From Salinarimonas sp. (lineage in GTDB: Bacteria; Pseudomonadota; Alphaproteobacteria; Rhizobiales; Beijerinckiaceae), in NCBI GenBank assembly GCA_020832565.1, contig JAFIEI010000003.1, positions 1 through 64,000 of the forward strand: a stretch of 64,000 bases of DNA, given 5' to 3'. Position 1 is the first letter of the stretch. Each line of letters starts with the position of its first letter. Made by a program: the position numbers and the translations under genes. Below the pieces are notes generated by a model that saw nothing but the letters and a program-made list of their open reading frames with translations, did not search any database and was not told where the DNA came from. Shown piece after piece: positions 56,450-64,000 of the stretch.

Positions 56450-59407
56450 ATGCTCGTCAAACGCAAGCAAGGTGAAGCCGCGCGCGGGCGTCTCGCTTCA
56501 ATGGCGGCGGGGATCGCGACCAAGGCGATCGATCGTCGCAGTTTCCTGCGCAATTCCGGTCTCGCAGTCGGCGGTCTTGCCGCCCTGGGAACCCTCAATG
56601 CAGGCATGACCCGACAGGCCGAAGCCGGCCCGGCGGATCACAGCCGCCCGATCGAGCTGCGCAAGAACATCTGCACGCACTGCTCGGTCGGCTGCACCGT
56701 CATCGGTGAAGTGCAGGACGGCGTCTGGGTCGGCCAGGAGCCTGCCTGGGACAGCCCGATCAACCGTGGAACGCACTGCGCCAAGGGCGCTTCGGTGCGC
56801 GAACTGGTCCATGGCGATCGGCGTCTGAAATATCCGATGAAGAAGGTCGGCGGCCAGTGGCAGCGCATCAGCTGGGATCAGGCCATCGATGAGATCGGTG
56901 ACAAGATGCTCGAGATCCGCGAGCGCAGCGGGGCCGATTCGGCCTATCTGCTCGGCTCGGCCAAGTTCTCGAACGAGGGCGCCTATCTGTTCCGCAAGTT
57001 CGCCGCCTTCTGGGGCACGAACAACGTCGATCACCAGGCCCGCATCTGTCACTCCACCACGGTGGCGGGCGTTGCCAACACCTGGGGCTACGGCGCACAG
57101 ACCAACAGCTACAACGACATCCGCAATTCCAAAACCGTGATCTTCATGGGCTCGAATGCCGCGGAAGCCCATCCGGTGTCGATGCAGCACATCCTCTCCG
57201 GCAAGGAGCAGCAGCGGGCCAACGTGATCGTGTTCGATCCGCGCTTCACCCGCACGGCCGCCCATGCCACCGACTATGTCCGCTTCCGCTCGGGCACCGA
57301 TATCCCGGTGATCTGGGGTCTCATGTGGCACATTTTCGAGAACGGCTGGGAGGATACGGAATACCTGTCCCAGCGCGTCTGGGGGATGGACCAGGTCCGC
57401 GAGGAAGTCGCCAAGTGGACGCCCGACGAGGTCGAGCGTGTCACCGGTGTGCCGGGCGAACAGCTGCGCCGCGTGGCGGAGAAATTCGCGACGGAACGCC
57501 CATCCACCTTCATCTGGTGCATGGGCGGGACGCAGCACACGGTCGGAACCGCGAATGTGCGCGCCTACTGCAACCTGCTTCTGGCCACCGGCAATGTCGG
57601 TGCGATGGGCACGGGCGCCAACATTTTCCGTGGCCACTGCAACGTGCAGGGCGCGACCGATTTCGGTCTCGATATCGGCAACCTGCCTTGCTATTACGGC
57701 CTCGCTGAAGGCGCCTGGCGCCACTGGTCGCGCGTCTGGGACGTGCCCTACGATTATTTCGTGGGCCGCTTCGATGCCGTTCCGGCCAAAGGCGGACGCG
57801 ATGCGCGCTCGCCCGAGCAGAACATGAACGTCCCGGGCATCCCCTCGACCCGCTGGTTCGATGCGACCATGATCGACGCGGAAGAGGTCGATCAGCGCGA
57901 CAACATCAAGGCGATGATCGTGTTCGGCCACGGCGGCAACACGGTTCCGCGCATGGCCGATGCACGAGAGGGCATGAACGCCCTCGACCTGCTCGTCGTG
58001 GCGGACCCGCATCCGACCACTTTTGCGGCATTGCATGAGCGCGCCGACAACACCTATCTGCTGCCGATCTCGACCCAGTTCGAATGCGCCGGCAGCCGTA
58101 CGGCCTCCAACCGCTCGGTGCAGTGGGGCGAGAAGATCGTCGATCCGATCTTCGAATCCGACAACGACTACGCGGTGATCTACCGCCTGTCGCGCAAGCT
58201 CGGTTTCGCCGACGAAATGTTCAAGAACTACGAGATGGTGGAGGGCAAGTTCTCGGAAGAGCCGACCCCCGAATCCATCTTGCGCGAGATCAATCGCGGC
58301 GGCTGGTCCACCGGTTACACCGGCCAGAGCCCCGAGCGTCTCAAGGCGCATATGGCCAACCAGGACAAGTTCGACCTGGTCACGCTGCGCGCCCCTGCAG
58401 ATGTAGAAGATGTCGGCGGCGACTATTACGGCCTGCCGTGGCCGTGCTGGGGAACCGCCGAGTTCCGCCATCCGGGCACGCATATCCTCTACAATCCCAA
58501 CATCCCCGTGAAGGATGGCGGCGGTGCGTTCCGTCCGCGCTTCGGCCTCGAACGCGACGGCGAGACGCTTCTGGCCGAGGGCAGCTGGCCACCGGAATCG
58601 GAGATCCAGGACGGGTATCCCGAATTCACGATGGCGGTGCTGAAGCGCCTCGGCTGGGATGAGGATCTGACCCCGCAGGAGCGCAGGGTTATCGAGGAAA
58701 TCGGTGGCTTCGACGAAGAGCGTATCGATGCCGTCAGCTGGTCGATCGACCTGTCGGGCGGTATCCAGCGTGTCGCCATCGAGCATGGCTGCGTGCCCTT
58801 CGGCAACGGCAAGGCCCGCGCCGTGGCGTGGAACCTGCCTGATCCGATCCCGGTCCACCGCGAGCCGATCTACTCGCCGCGTCCGGATCTCGTGGCTGAT
58901 TATCCGACCCGCGAGGACGGTCGCCAGTTCCGCATGCCGAATATCGGGCATTCGATCCAGCAATCGGTCGTCGATCGTGGCCTGCACGAGACCTTCCCGA
59001 TCGTGCTCACCTCCGGTCGCCTCGTGGAATACGAAGGTGGCGGCGAGGAGACGCGCTCGAACAAGTGGCTCGCCGAGCTCAAGCAGGACATGTTCGTCGA
59101 GATCAATCCGCGCGACGCTGAAGCACGCGGGATCACCGATGGCGGCTGGGTCTGGGTCAACGGCCCCGAAGGCAACCGGGCGCGGGTCAAGGCCCTCGTT
59201 ACGGAGCGCGTCGCATCAGGGGCGGCATTCATGCCGTTCCACTTCGCCGGCTGGTTCCAGGGCGAGGACCAGCGCGGGAACTATCCGCAGGGCACTGATC
59301 CCATCGTTCTCGGTGAATCGGTGAACGTCGTCACGACTTATGGCTATGACCCCGTGACGGGCATGCACGAGGGCAAGGTTACGCTTTGCCAGATCGAGTC
59401 TGCCTGA
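56450..59407 (+). CDS. fdhA: formate dehydrogenase catalytic (alpha) subunit, molybdopterin type
   Basis: A 985-residue exported molybdoenzyme that oxidises formate to carbon dioxide on the periplasmic side. A Tat leader is present (DRRSFLRNSGLAVGG). The N-terminal 4Fe-4S motif is CTHCSVGC followed by HCAKG. The molybdenum ligand region reads ARICHS, so the position filled by selenocysteine in E. coli FdnG is cysteine here; no in-frame TGA occurs. Later AHPVSMQHIL and YPTREDG-type elements belong to the DMSO-reductase superfamily. It follows the small Tat gene by three bases and precedes the Fe-S and cytochrome subunits. Confidence 0.95.
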   Translation: MLVKRKQGEAARGRLASMAAGIATKAIDRRSFLRNSGLAVGGLAALGTLNAGMTRQAEAGPADHSRPIELRKNICTHCSVGCTVIGEVQDGVWVGQEPAWDSPINRGTHCAKGASVRELVHGDRRLKYPMKKVGGQWQRISWDQAIDEIGDKMLEIRERSGADSAYLLGSAKFSNEGAYLFRKFAAFWGTNNVDHQARICHSTTVAGVANTWGYGAQTNSYNDIRNSKTVIFMGSNAAEAHPVSMQHILSGKEQQRANVIVFDPRFTRTAAHATDYVRFRSGTDIPVIWGLMWHIFENGWEDTEYLSQRVWGMDQVREEVAKWTPDEVERVTGVPGEQLRRVAEKFATERPSTFIWCMGGTQHTVGTANVRAYCNLLLATGNVGAMGTGANIFRGHCNVQGATDFGLDIGNLPCYYGLAEGAWRHWSRVWDVPYDYFVGRFDAVPAKGGRDARSPEQNMNVPGIPSTRWFDATMIDAEEVDQRDNIKAMIVFGHGGNTVPRMADAREGMNALDLLVVADPHPTTFAALHERADNTYLLPISTQFECAGSRTASNRSVQWGEKIVDPIFESDNDYAVIYRLSRKLGFADEMFKNYEMVEGKFSEEPTPESILREINRGGWSTGYTGQSPERLKAHMANQDKFDLVTLRAPADVEDVGGDYYGLPWPCWGTAEFRHPGTHILYNPNIPVKDGGGAFRPRFGLERDGETLLAEGSWPPESEIQDGYPEFTMAVLKRLGWDEDLTPQERRVIEEIGGFDEERIDAVSWSIDLSGGIQRVAIEHGCVPFGNGKARAVAWNLPDPIPVHREPIYSPRPDLVADYPTREDGRQFRMPNIGHSIQQSVVDRGLHETFPIVLTSGRLVEYEGGGEETRSNKWLAELKQDMFVEINPRDAEARGITDGGWVWVNGPEGNRARVKALVTERVASGAAFMPFHFAGWFQGEDQRGNYPQGTDPIVLGESVNVVTTYGYDPVTGMHEGKVTLCQIESA

Positions 59408-59421
59408 GGGAGGATGAAACA

Positions 59422-60018
59422 ATGGCGAGAATGAAATTCCTCTGCGACGCCGATCGCTGCATCGAGTGTCAGGCCTGTGTGACCGCGTGCAAGAACGAGC
59501 ATGAGGTTCCGTGGGGCATCAACCGTCGGCGCGTCGTCACCATCAATGACGGCCTGCCGGGCGAGCGTTCGGTCTCCATGGCCTGTATGCATTGCGACGA
59601 CGCGCCCTGCGCCGCCGTATGCCCCGTCGACTGCTTCTACACCACGGCGGATGCCGTGGTGCTGCACTCGAAGGATACCTGCATCGGCTGCGGCTACTGC
59701 TTCTACGCATGCCCGTTCGGCGCGCCGCAATATCCGCGCGTCGGCAATTTCGGCACGCGCGGCAAGATGGACAAGTGCACCTATTGCTCGGGCGGTCCGG
59801 AAGCGGACATGACCCAGGCGGAATACGTCAAGTACGGCTCCAACCGTCTGGCCGAGGGCAAGCTCCCGCTCTGCGCGGAAATGTGCTCGACCAAGTCGCT
59901 CCTGGCCGGTGACGGCGACATCATCGCCGACATCTACCGCGAGCGCGTGGTGACCCGTGGCTACGGCTCGGGCGCCTGGGGTTGGCGCACGGCCTACGGC
60001 GAAACGATCTCCGTCTGA
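59422..60018 (+). CDS. fdhB: formate dehydrogenase iron-sulfur (beta) subunit
   Basis: A 198-residue ferredoxin-like subunit with four 4Fe-4S cluster sites: CIECQACVTAC, CMHCDDAPCAAVCP, CIGCGYCFYACPFGAP and CTYCSGG with a later CAEMC. It passes electrons from the molybdenum subunit to cytochrome b. It is shorter than E. coli FdnH and lacks the C-terminal membrane helix of that protein. The start follows GGGAGGATGAAACA. Confidence 0.93.
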   Translation: MARMKFLCDADRCIECQACVTACKNEHEVPWGINRRRVVTINDGLPGERSVSMACMHCDDAPCAAVCPVDCFYTTADAVVLHSKDTCIGCGYCFYACPFGAPQYPRVGNFGTRGKMDKCTYCSGGPEADMTQAEYVKYGSNRLAEGKLPLCAEMCSTKSLLAGDGDIIADIYRERVVTRGYGSGAWGWRTAYGETISV

Positions 60019-60057
60019 TCGGGGATATCCGATCGGATATTAGGGGGAGGAAGTACC

Positions 60058-61077
60058 GTGGTACACAAATTGCTCAAAAGCGCCGCCACGCTGTTCGCCG
60101 TCGTCGCGCTCTTCGCCTTCGCTGCGCCGCCACTCGCGGCGCAGCAGGTCAACCCGACCGAGAGTTCCGTCCAGGAGGAGCAGCTCATGCGCGCGCTCCA
60201 ATCCGGCGAGGCGGTCTCGGGGCGCATCACCATTCCCGATGCGCGCGCGGGTGATCTGATCAAGCCCGACAACAAGAACTGGGCTGCCACCCATGGCGGC
60301 ACGGTGAAGACGGTCAACGTCGTCGCCATCCTCGGGATGCTGGTGCTGCTGGTCGGCTTCTACATGTATCGCGGCAAGATCCGCATCGAATCCGGCCCGT
60401 CCGGTCGCACGATCCAGCGCTTCAACGCGGTGGAGCGCTTCGCGCACTGGCTGCTCGCGGCGACCTTCATAATTCTGGCCCTGACGGGTCTGAACCTGCT
60501 GATCGGTCGCGCGGTGATCCTGCCGATCATCGGCGAGAGTGCCTTCGGTACGCTCTCGGCCTGGGGCAAGATTGCCCATAACTATCTCGCCTGGCCCTTC
60601 ATGGCCGCTTTGGTGATCGTGTTCGTCGCCTGGGTGCTGCACAACATCCCCAACAAGACCGACATCGAGTGGATCAAGCAGGGCGGCGGCCTGTTCAAGA
60701 AGGGCGTCCATCCGCCGGCGAAAAAGTTCAATGCCGGTCAGAAGGTCATCTTCTGGTCCGTCATCATCGGTGGCGCGGCGCTTTCCTTCACCGGTGTGAT
60801 GCTGCTCTTCCCCGAACTCGCCGGCACTTCTGCCCAGTGGCAGCTCTATCAAGTGATCCACGCCATCGTGGCCGGCATCATGACCGCGATCATCATCGCG
60901 CATATCTATATCGGCTCTGTCGGTATGGAAGGCGCCTTCGATGCCATGGGGTCGGGCCAGGTCGACGAGAACTGGGCCAAGGAGCACCACGCGCTGTGGG
61001 TCGAGGAGAAGCAGGCGCGCGAAGGCAGTGCTGCCATCAAGCCTGCCGGCGGCGCATCACCGCAGCCCGCGGAGTGA
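60058..61077 (+). CDS. fdhC: formate dehydrogenase cytochrome b (gamma) subunit
   Basis: A 339-residue membrane subunit. A signal-like N-terminal segment (AATLFAVVALFAFAAPPLAAQQ) is followed by a periplasmic stretch and four further helices. The haem-ligand histidines are in AVERFAHWLLAATFIILALTG, KIAHNYLAWPFMAALVIVF, and YQVIHAIVAGIMTAIIIAHIYIG. This is the cytochrome b556 fold that delivers electrons to quinone. The start is a GTG after a very strong ribosome binding site (GGGGGAGGAAG). The C-terminal tail is polar and Pro/Ala-rich. Confidence 0.93.
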   Translation: MVHKLLKSAATLFAVVALFAFAAPPLAAQQVNPTESSVQEEQLMRALQSGEAVSGRITIPDARAGDLIKPDNKNWAATHGGTVKTVNVVAILGMLVLLVGFYMYRGKIRIESGPSGRTIQRFNAVERFAHWLLAATFIILALTGLNLLIGRAVILPIIGESAFGTLSAWGKIAHNYLAWPFMAALVIVFVAWVLHNIPNKTDIEWIKQGGGLFKKGVHPPAKKFNAGQKVIFWSVIIGGAALSFTGVMLLFPELAGTSAQWQLYQVIHAIVAGIMTAIIIAHIYIGSVGMEGAFDAMGSGQVDENWAKEHHALWVEEKQAREGSAAIKPAGGASPQPAE

Positions 61078-61120
61078 GCAGCGCGGCGCCCTCGTGGTGC
61101 CGCGTGCTTAAACTAATCCA

Positions 61121-61149
61121 ACGGTCCGGGCGAAGTCCGGGCCGTTTTT
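61121..61149 (+). terminator. rho-independent terminator after fdhC
   Basis: ACGGTCCGG and CCGGGCCGT pair over nine positions with one G-T pair (closing G-T possible), around a short CGAAG-containing loop, followed by TTTTTC. It separates the fdhABC transcript from the mrp-type gene. Confidence 0.85.
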
Positions 61150-61179
61150 CGTCGGATCAGAGCAAGAGACGCATCTTTC

Positions 61180-62277
61180 ATGGCGCAGGATGAGGCACTG
61201 ACGGGACAGGCACGCGCGGCGCTCGCCGCGATCACGCTGCCCGATGGCGGGACGCTCGGCGATACCACGCGCCTCGCTGCAGTGAGCGCGCGCGAGGGGC
61301 GCGTGACGGCGATGATCGCGATCGCGCCCGAGGAGGCCGAGGCTTTCGCTCCCGTACGCGATGCGGCGCAGGCAGCGCTCGAGGCGCTTCCCGGAATCGA
61401 GAAGGCTCTGGTCGCGCTGACGGCGGAGGCCTCGACACCGGCGCCGGAGGCATCCGCGAAGCCGCCACCGGCGAAACCCGGCGTTACGCCCGCCCCGGGC
61501 GCCTCGCGCAAACCCGCCGCCATGGCCGGGATCACGCATATTGTCGCCGTCGCCTCGGGCAAGGGCGGGGTCGGCAAGTCGACGACGAGCGTCAATCTCG
61601 CGCTCGGCCTGCGCGCGCTGGGGCTCAAGGTCGGCATTCTCGATGCCGATATCTACGGCCCCTCGCTGCCGACCCTGCTCGGCCTGCGCGGCCAGCCGCG
61701 TGTCGGCGCTGACCGCAAGCTGTTGCCGATGCAGGCCTATGGGCTCAAGGCCATGTCGATCGGGCTGCTCGTCGACGAGGAGACCGCCATGGTCTGGCGC
61801 GGGCCGATGGTGATGTCGGCACTGACGCAGATGATGGCGGAGGTCGAATGGGGCAAGCTCGACGTTCTGATCATCGACATGCCGCCCGGCACTGGCGACG
61901 CCCAGCTCGCGATCGCACAGGGTACCGAACTCTCCGGCGCCGTCATCGTCTCGACGCCGCAGGATCTCTCGCTGATCGACGCGCGGCGCGGCATCACCAT
62001 GTTCCGCAAGGTCGATGTGCCGATCCTCGGCGTGGTGGAGAACATGTCGCATTTCATCTGCACGGATTGCGGCGCACACCATGCGATCTTCGGGGAGGGC
62101 GGTGCGCAGGAGGAAGCCGGGCGCCTCGGCGTGCCTTTCCTCGGCGGCGTGCCGCTGACCATGGAGTTGCGCCGCGCCTCCGATCTCGGCCAGCCGGTCA
62201 CGGCGGTGGCGCCCGATGGGATACTCGGTCGCATCTATCAAGGGCTCGCGGAACGCTTGCTTGCGGGCCTGCAATAG
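61180..62277 (+). CDS. apbC: Mrp/ApbC-type iron-sulfur cluster carrier P-loop ATPase
   Basis: A 365-residue protein. An N-terminal DUF59/MIP18-like domain (about 8-85) is followed by an Ala/Pro linker and the Mrp/NBP35 ATPase domain. The deviant Walker A motif is GKGGVGKST; VLIIDMPPGTGDAQL is Walker B with family signature. The cluster-binding C-x2-C is in FICTDCGAHHAIFG. It assembles or hands over Fe-S clusters to proteins in the cytosol; next to formate dehydrogenase it may serve that enzyme's clusters. Confidence 0.92.
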   Translation: MAQDEALTGQARAALAAITLPDGGTLGDTTRLAAVSAREGRVTAMIAIAPEEAEAFAPVRDAAQAALEALPGIEKALVALTAEASTPAPEASAKPPPAKPGVTPAPGASRKPAAMAGITHIVAVASGKGGVGKSTTSVNLALGLRALGLKVGILDADIYGPSLPTLLGLRGQPRVGADRKLLPMQAYGLKAMSIGLLVDEETAMVWRGPMVMSALTQMMAEVEWGKLDVLIIDMPPGTGDAQLAIAQGTELSGAVIVSTPQDLSLIDARRGITMFRKVDVPILGVVENMSHFICTDCGAHHAIFGEGGAQEEAGRLGVPFLGGVPLTMELRRASDLGQPVTAVAPDGILGRIYQGLAERLLAGLQ

Positions 62278-62340
62278 GCGATTATGTCAAGGTTGGGCCG
62301 GATATCCGGCTTCCAGAAAAAATGTAGGGAGACCAGGGGG

Positions 62341-62496
62341 ATGAAATCGTTCGTAGCAGCGGCCATCGTCGCGATCGTGGTTGCCGTCGGAGCGGCCTAT
62401 CTGCTCGATGGCACCTTCCAGACGACAGCGCATCAAGCCTTCACCACCGAAGGCGTGCGGCTGGACGATCCGGGTCGCAACCTCGTCGACTTCTGA
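62341..62496 (+). CDS. 51-residue membrane-anchored protein
   Basis: A short protein: KSFVAAAIVAIVVAVGAAYLL forms a single N-terminal membrane helix, and FTTEGVRLDDPGRNLVDF is an outward-facing tail. The ATG at 62341 lies five to ten bases from a G-rich element (CAGGGGG). An in-frame ATG at 62284 would add 19 residues. I recall similar very small proteins in alphaproteobacteria, but have no family name. Its position between mrp and moeA suggests a connection with the formate dehydrogenase locus. Confidence 0.6.
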   Translation: MKSFVAAAIVAIVVAVGAAYLLDGTFQTTAHQAFTTEGVRLDDPGRNLVDF

Positions 62497-62504
62497 TCCG
62501 GATC

Positions 62505-62539
62505 CGGGATCTGGGCGCGTGACCGCGTTTCAGATCCCG
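62505..62539. terminator. hairpin between convergent small gene and moeA
   Basis: CGGGATCTG and CAGATCCCG form a nine-base-pair stem. The 17-base loop contains a second small GCGCG/CGCG stem. The right arm lies in the last codons of moeA. No T-run, so its activity as a terminator is uncertain. Confidence 0.4.
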
Positions 62540-64000
62540 AATCCCGCATAGGGCAGGAAACGCACCGGGTCGCCGGGCGCTATCTCTTGTGCGCCGTCCC
62601 CGATTTCCACCAATCCCGTCGCCCATGACAGCCCGCTGATTCGCCCGGACCCCTCCGAGGCGAAGACTTCGGCTGCGCCGTTCGCATCGAGGCGCGCGCG
62701 CAGATATTCGCGCCGCCCCGGTTTCTTGCTCTTGGAGAAGGCGGCGGGCACGGTGAAGGCCATCGGTTCGCTCCAGCCGGCACCGGAGAGCGCCGCGAGC
62801 GCCGGGCGGGCGAAGATCAGCGCGCAGACGAAGGCCGCGACCGGGTTCCCCGGCAGGCCGAAGACGGGCACGCCGTTCCAGACCGCGAGCGCGAGAGGCC
62901 GGCCCGGCTTGATGGCGATGCGCCATTCCTGCAGGGCGCCGGATTCGCGCAGAAGCGCCGAGACGTGATCCTCGTCGCCGGCGGAAGCCCCGCCCGTCGT
63001 GAAGATCACATCCGCCTCCCGCGAGGCCGCATCGAGCCGCGCCCGCAGGGCTTCCCGGTCGTCGCCGACATGGCCGAGATCGACGGGCCGGTAGCGCCAG
63101 GCCTGCGCAATGGCGAGCAGCATCGGGCGGTTGGCGTCGTAGATCTTGCCGGGTGCCAGCGGTTCGCCGGAGAAATCGCCGACGATCTCCTCGCCGGTCG
63201 AAAGCACCCCGACGCGCAGGCGGCGATGCACGGCGATCTCGCCGATGCCGAGCGCGCTGAGCAGCGCCAGATCAGCCGGCGTCAGCGATCGCCCAGCCTG
63301 TAGCGCCAGTTCCCCGGCTGCGACATCCTCCCCGGCCTTGCGCGTATTGGAGCGCGGCTTGATCGGGCCGTTGAAGGCGATGCGCGCGCCATCCGTGGCG
63401 CAATCTTCTTCGAGCACGACCGTATCGACGCCTTCCGGCAAGATCGCGCCGGTGAGGATACGGATCGCATGGCCATGGGGCACGACGCCCGTATAGGGCA
63501 CGCCGGCAGCGGCGCGGCCAACGATGAGCGGTAATTGCTGAGGCCCGCCGCCCGTGGAGGCATGGGCGAAGCCGTAGCCGTCCACGGCGGCGTTGGGGGC
63601 AGGCGGGTTGGAGCGGCGCGCGATCGCATCCTTTGCGAGCACCCGCCCGAGCGCATCCGCCGTCGCCAGCGTCTCGGTCCCGGTTACGGGATGCAGCGCC
63701 TCGCGCAGATAGCGCAACGCATCGTCCACGGGCGTCCAGTCGACGCCGGGCGGCAGAGCGAAGCAGTCGTTCTGCAGGCGTGGCGGTTCGAGTGCGCTCA
63801 TGCCGGATGCGATCTCCTCGGCGGTATCTTGCAGCAGGGTCTCGCAACCCACGCCGAGAATCCAGCCCTCTTCACGCAAAACCGCTTCCGGCGCGTCGAT
63901 TGCGCGCATCGCGGCGGGCAGGGCATCGCGGGCATGCGCCATCAGCGTTGCGGCGAGTAGCTGCACCTGTACCGCATCCTTGATCGCAAGCGGATCACGA
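62530..64000 (-). CDS. moeA: molybdopterin molybdenumtransferase MoeA, N-terminally extended, partial at the window edge
   Basis: The canonical MoeA part runs from an internal ATG at 63801 (423 residues). It has DDALRYLREALHPVTGTETL, NAAVDGYGFA, IRILTGAILPEGVDTVVLEED, SALGIGEIAVHRRLRVGVLSTGEE, TTGGASAGDEDHV and FGLPGNPVAAFVC. It inserts molybdate into adenylylated molybdopterin, the cofactor of FdhA. The frame stays open beyond 63801 to the right edge. The extra residues (LAIKDAVQVQLLAATLMAH, APEAVLREEGWILGVG) have the composition of real protein, whereas the other frames there are shadow-like. I therefore annotate the gene as continuing past the window, probably a fusion; the added domain is unidentified. 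Confidence 0.82.
   Translation of the reverse strand, partial: RDPLAIKDAVQVQLLAATLMAHARDALPAAMRAIDAPEAVLREEGWILGVGCETLLQDTAEEIASGMSALEPPRLQNDCFALPPGVDWTPVDDALRYLREALHPVTGTETLATADALGRVLAKDAIARRSNPPAPNAAVDGYGFAHASTGGGPQQLPLIVGRAAAGVPYTGVVPHGHAIRILTGAILPEGVDTVVLEEDCATDGARIAFNGPIKPRSNTRKAGEDVAAGELALQAGRSLTPADLALLSALGIGEIAVHRRLRVGVLSTGEEIVGDFSGEPLAPGKIYDANRPMLLAIAQAWRYRPVDLGHVGDDREALRARLDAASREADVIFTTGGASAGDEDHVSALLRESGALQEWRIAIKPGRPLALAVWNGVPVFGLPGNPVAAFVCALIFARPALAALSGAGWSEPMAFTVPAAFSKSKKPGRREYLRARLDANGAAEVFASEGSGRISGLSWATGLVEIGDGAQEIAPGDPVRFLPYAGFGI

Noticed and set aside
56498..58987. 829-codon frame antisense to fdhA
   Set aside because: Mirror of a highly biased gene; no start signal and no domain, whereas fdhA has all expected motifs.
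56450..59407. Selenocysteine formate dehydrogenase
   Set aside because: The molybdenum ligand position is an ordinary cysteine codon (ARICHS) and there is no in-frame TGA.

Overview
The window is a 64 kb stretch of GC-rich chromosome from an alphaproteobacterium, most likely a member of the Hyphomicrobiales (Rhizobiales) near the Methylobacteriaceae/Salinarimonadaceae. Indicators are the CpdR single-domain regulator, divergent fliX/flgI with a CtrA-type site, a ScfR-type regulator divergent from isocitrate lyase, a HpnC/HpnD/HpnE squalene module feeding CrtN-like desaturases, and a membrane formate dehydrogenase locus with the DUF3305/DUF3306 accessory genes. Assignment below order level is inference. 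I see no insertion sequence, prophage, CRISPR array or rRNA; one tRNA (Val-GAC) is present.

Layout. 0.2-7.5 kb: photolyase-like protein, a low-GC two-gene island (36-residue ORF plus GIY-YIG-like protein), xerC, a membrane protein, DUF1272 and DUF6494 proteins, bifunctional mannose-1-phosphate guanylyltransferase and a DenD-type dehydrogenase. 7.6-12.6 kb: scfR divergent from aceA (glyoxylate shunt), a small protein with tandem hairpins, an N-formylglutamate amidohydrolase-like protein and cpdR. 12.7-22.9 kb: tRNA-Val, a tripartite tricarboxylate transporter (tctB-tctA-tctC), GNAT and XRE-cupin genes, an SLC13 permease, a soluble PAS/chemoreceptor-like protein, a MarR regulator with its divergent membrane protein, an EamA exporter and a GlcG/HbpS protein.

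23.0-32.6 kb, minus strand: an eight-gene operon that reads as squalene-derived (C30) carotenoid synthesis. Its order is desaturase, DUF2141 protein, second desaturase, acyltransferase, glycosyltransferase, a fused HpnC-HpnD squalene synthase, HpnE, and IspH, which supplies isoprenoid precursor. 32.8-38.7 kb: an acidic protein, a periplasmic unknown, a Gfo/Idh/MocA oxidoreductase, a GntR regulator, an MDR oxidoreductase and a fatty-acid desaturase.

39.0-43.1 kb: flagellar genes flgI-flgJ-flgN-like, divergent from fliX. The shared intergenic region holds a sigma-54 promoter, a perfect CtrA site and two matching palindromes. An NlpD-like lipoprotein follows. 43.2-49.3 kb: a 1559-residue protein of unknown function and a 415-residue protein with paired GxxH motifs (TIKI/EreA/ChaN type). 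They share a leader motif and are the least explained genes in the window.

49.4-64.0 kb: formate dehydrogenase locus. It holds a large ferredoxin-like protein, a lipoate-ligase-like protein, DUF6505, DUF6352, DUF3305 and DUF3306 proteins, a TorD chaperone, a small Tat protein, the catalytic, Fe-S and cytochrome b subunits, an Mrp/ApbC Fe-S carrier, a 51-residue membrane protein and MoeA, whose reading frame runs off the right edge.
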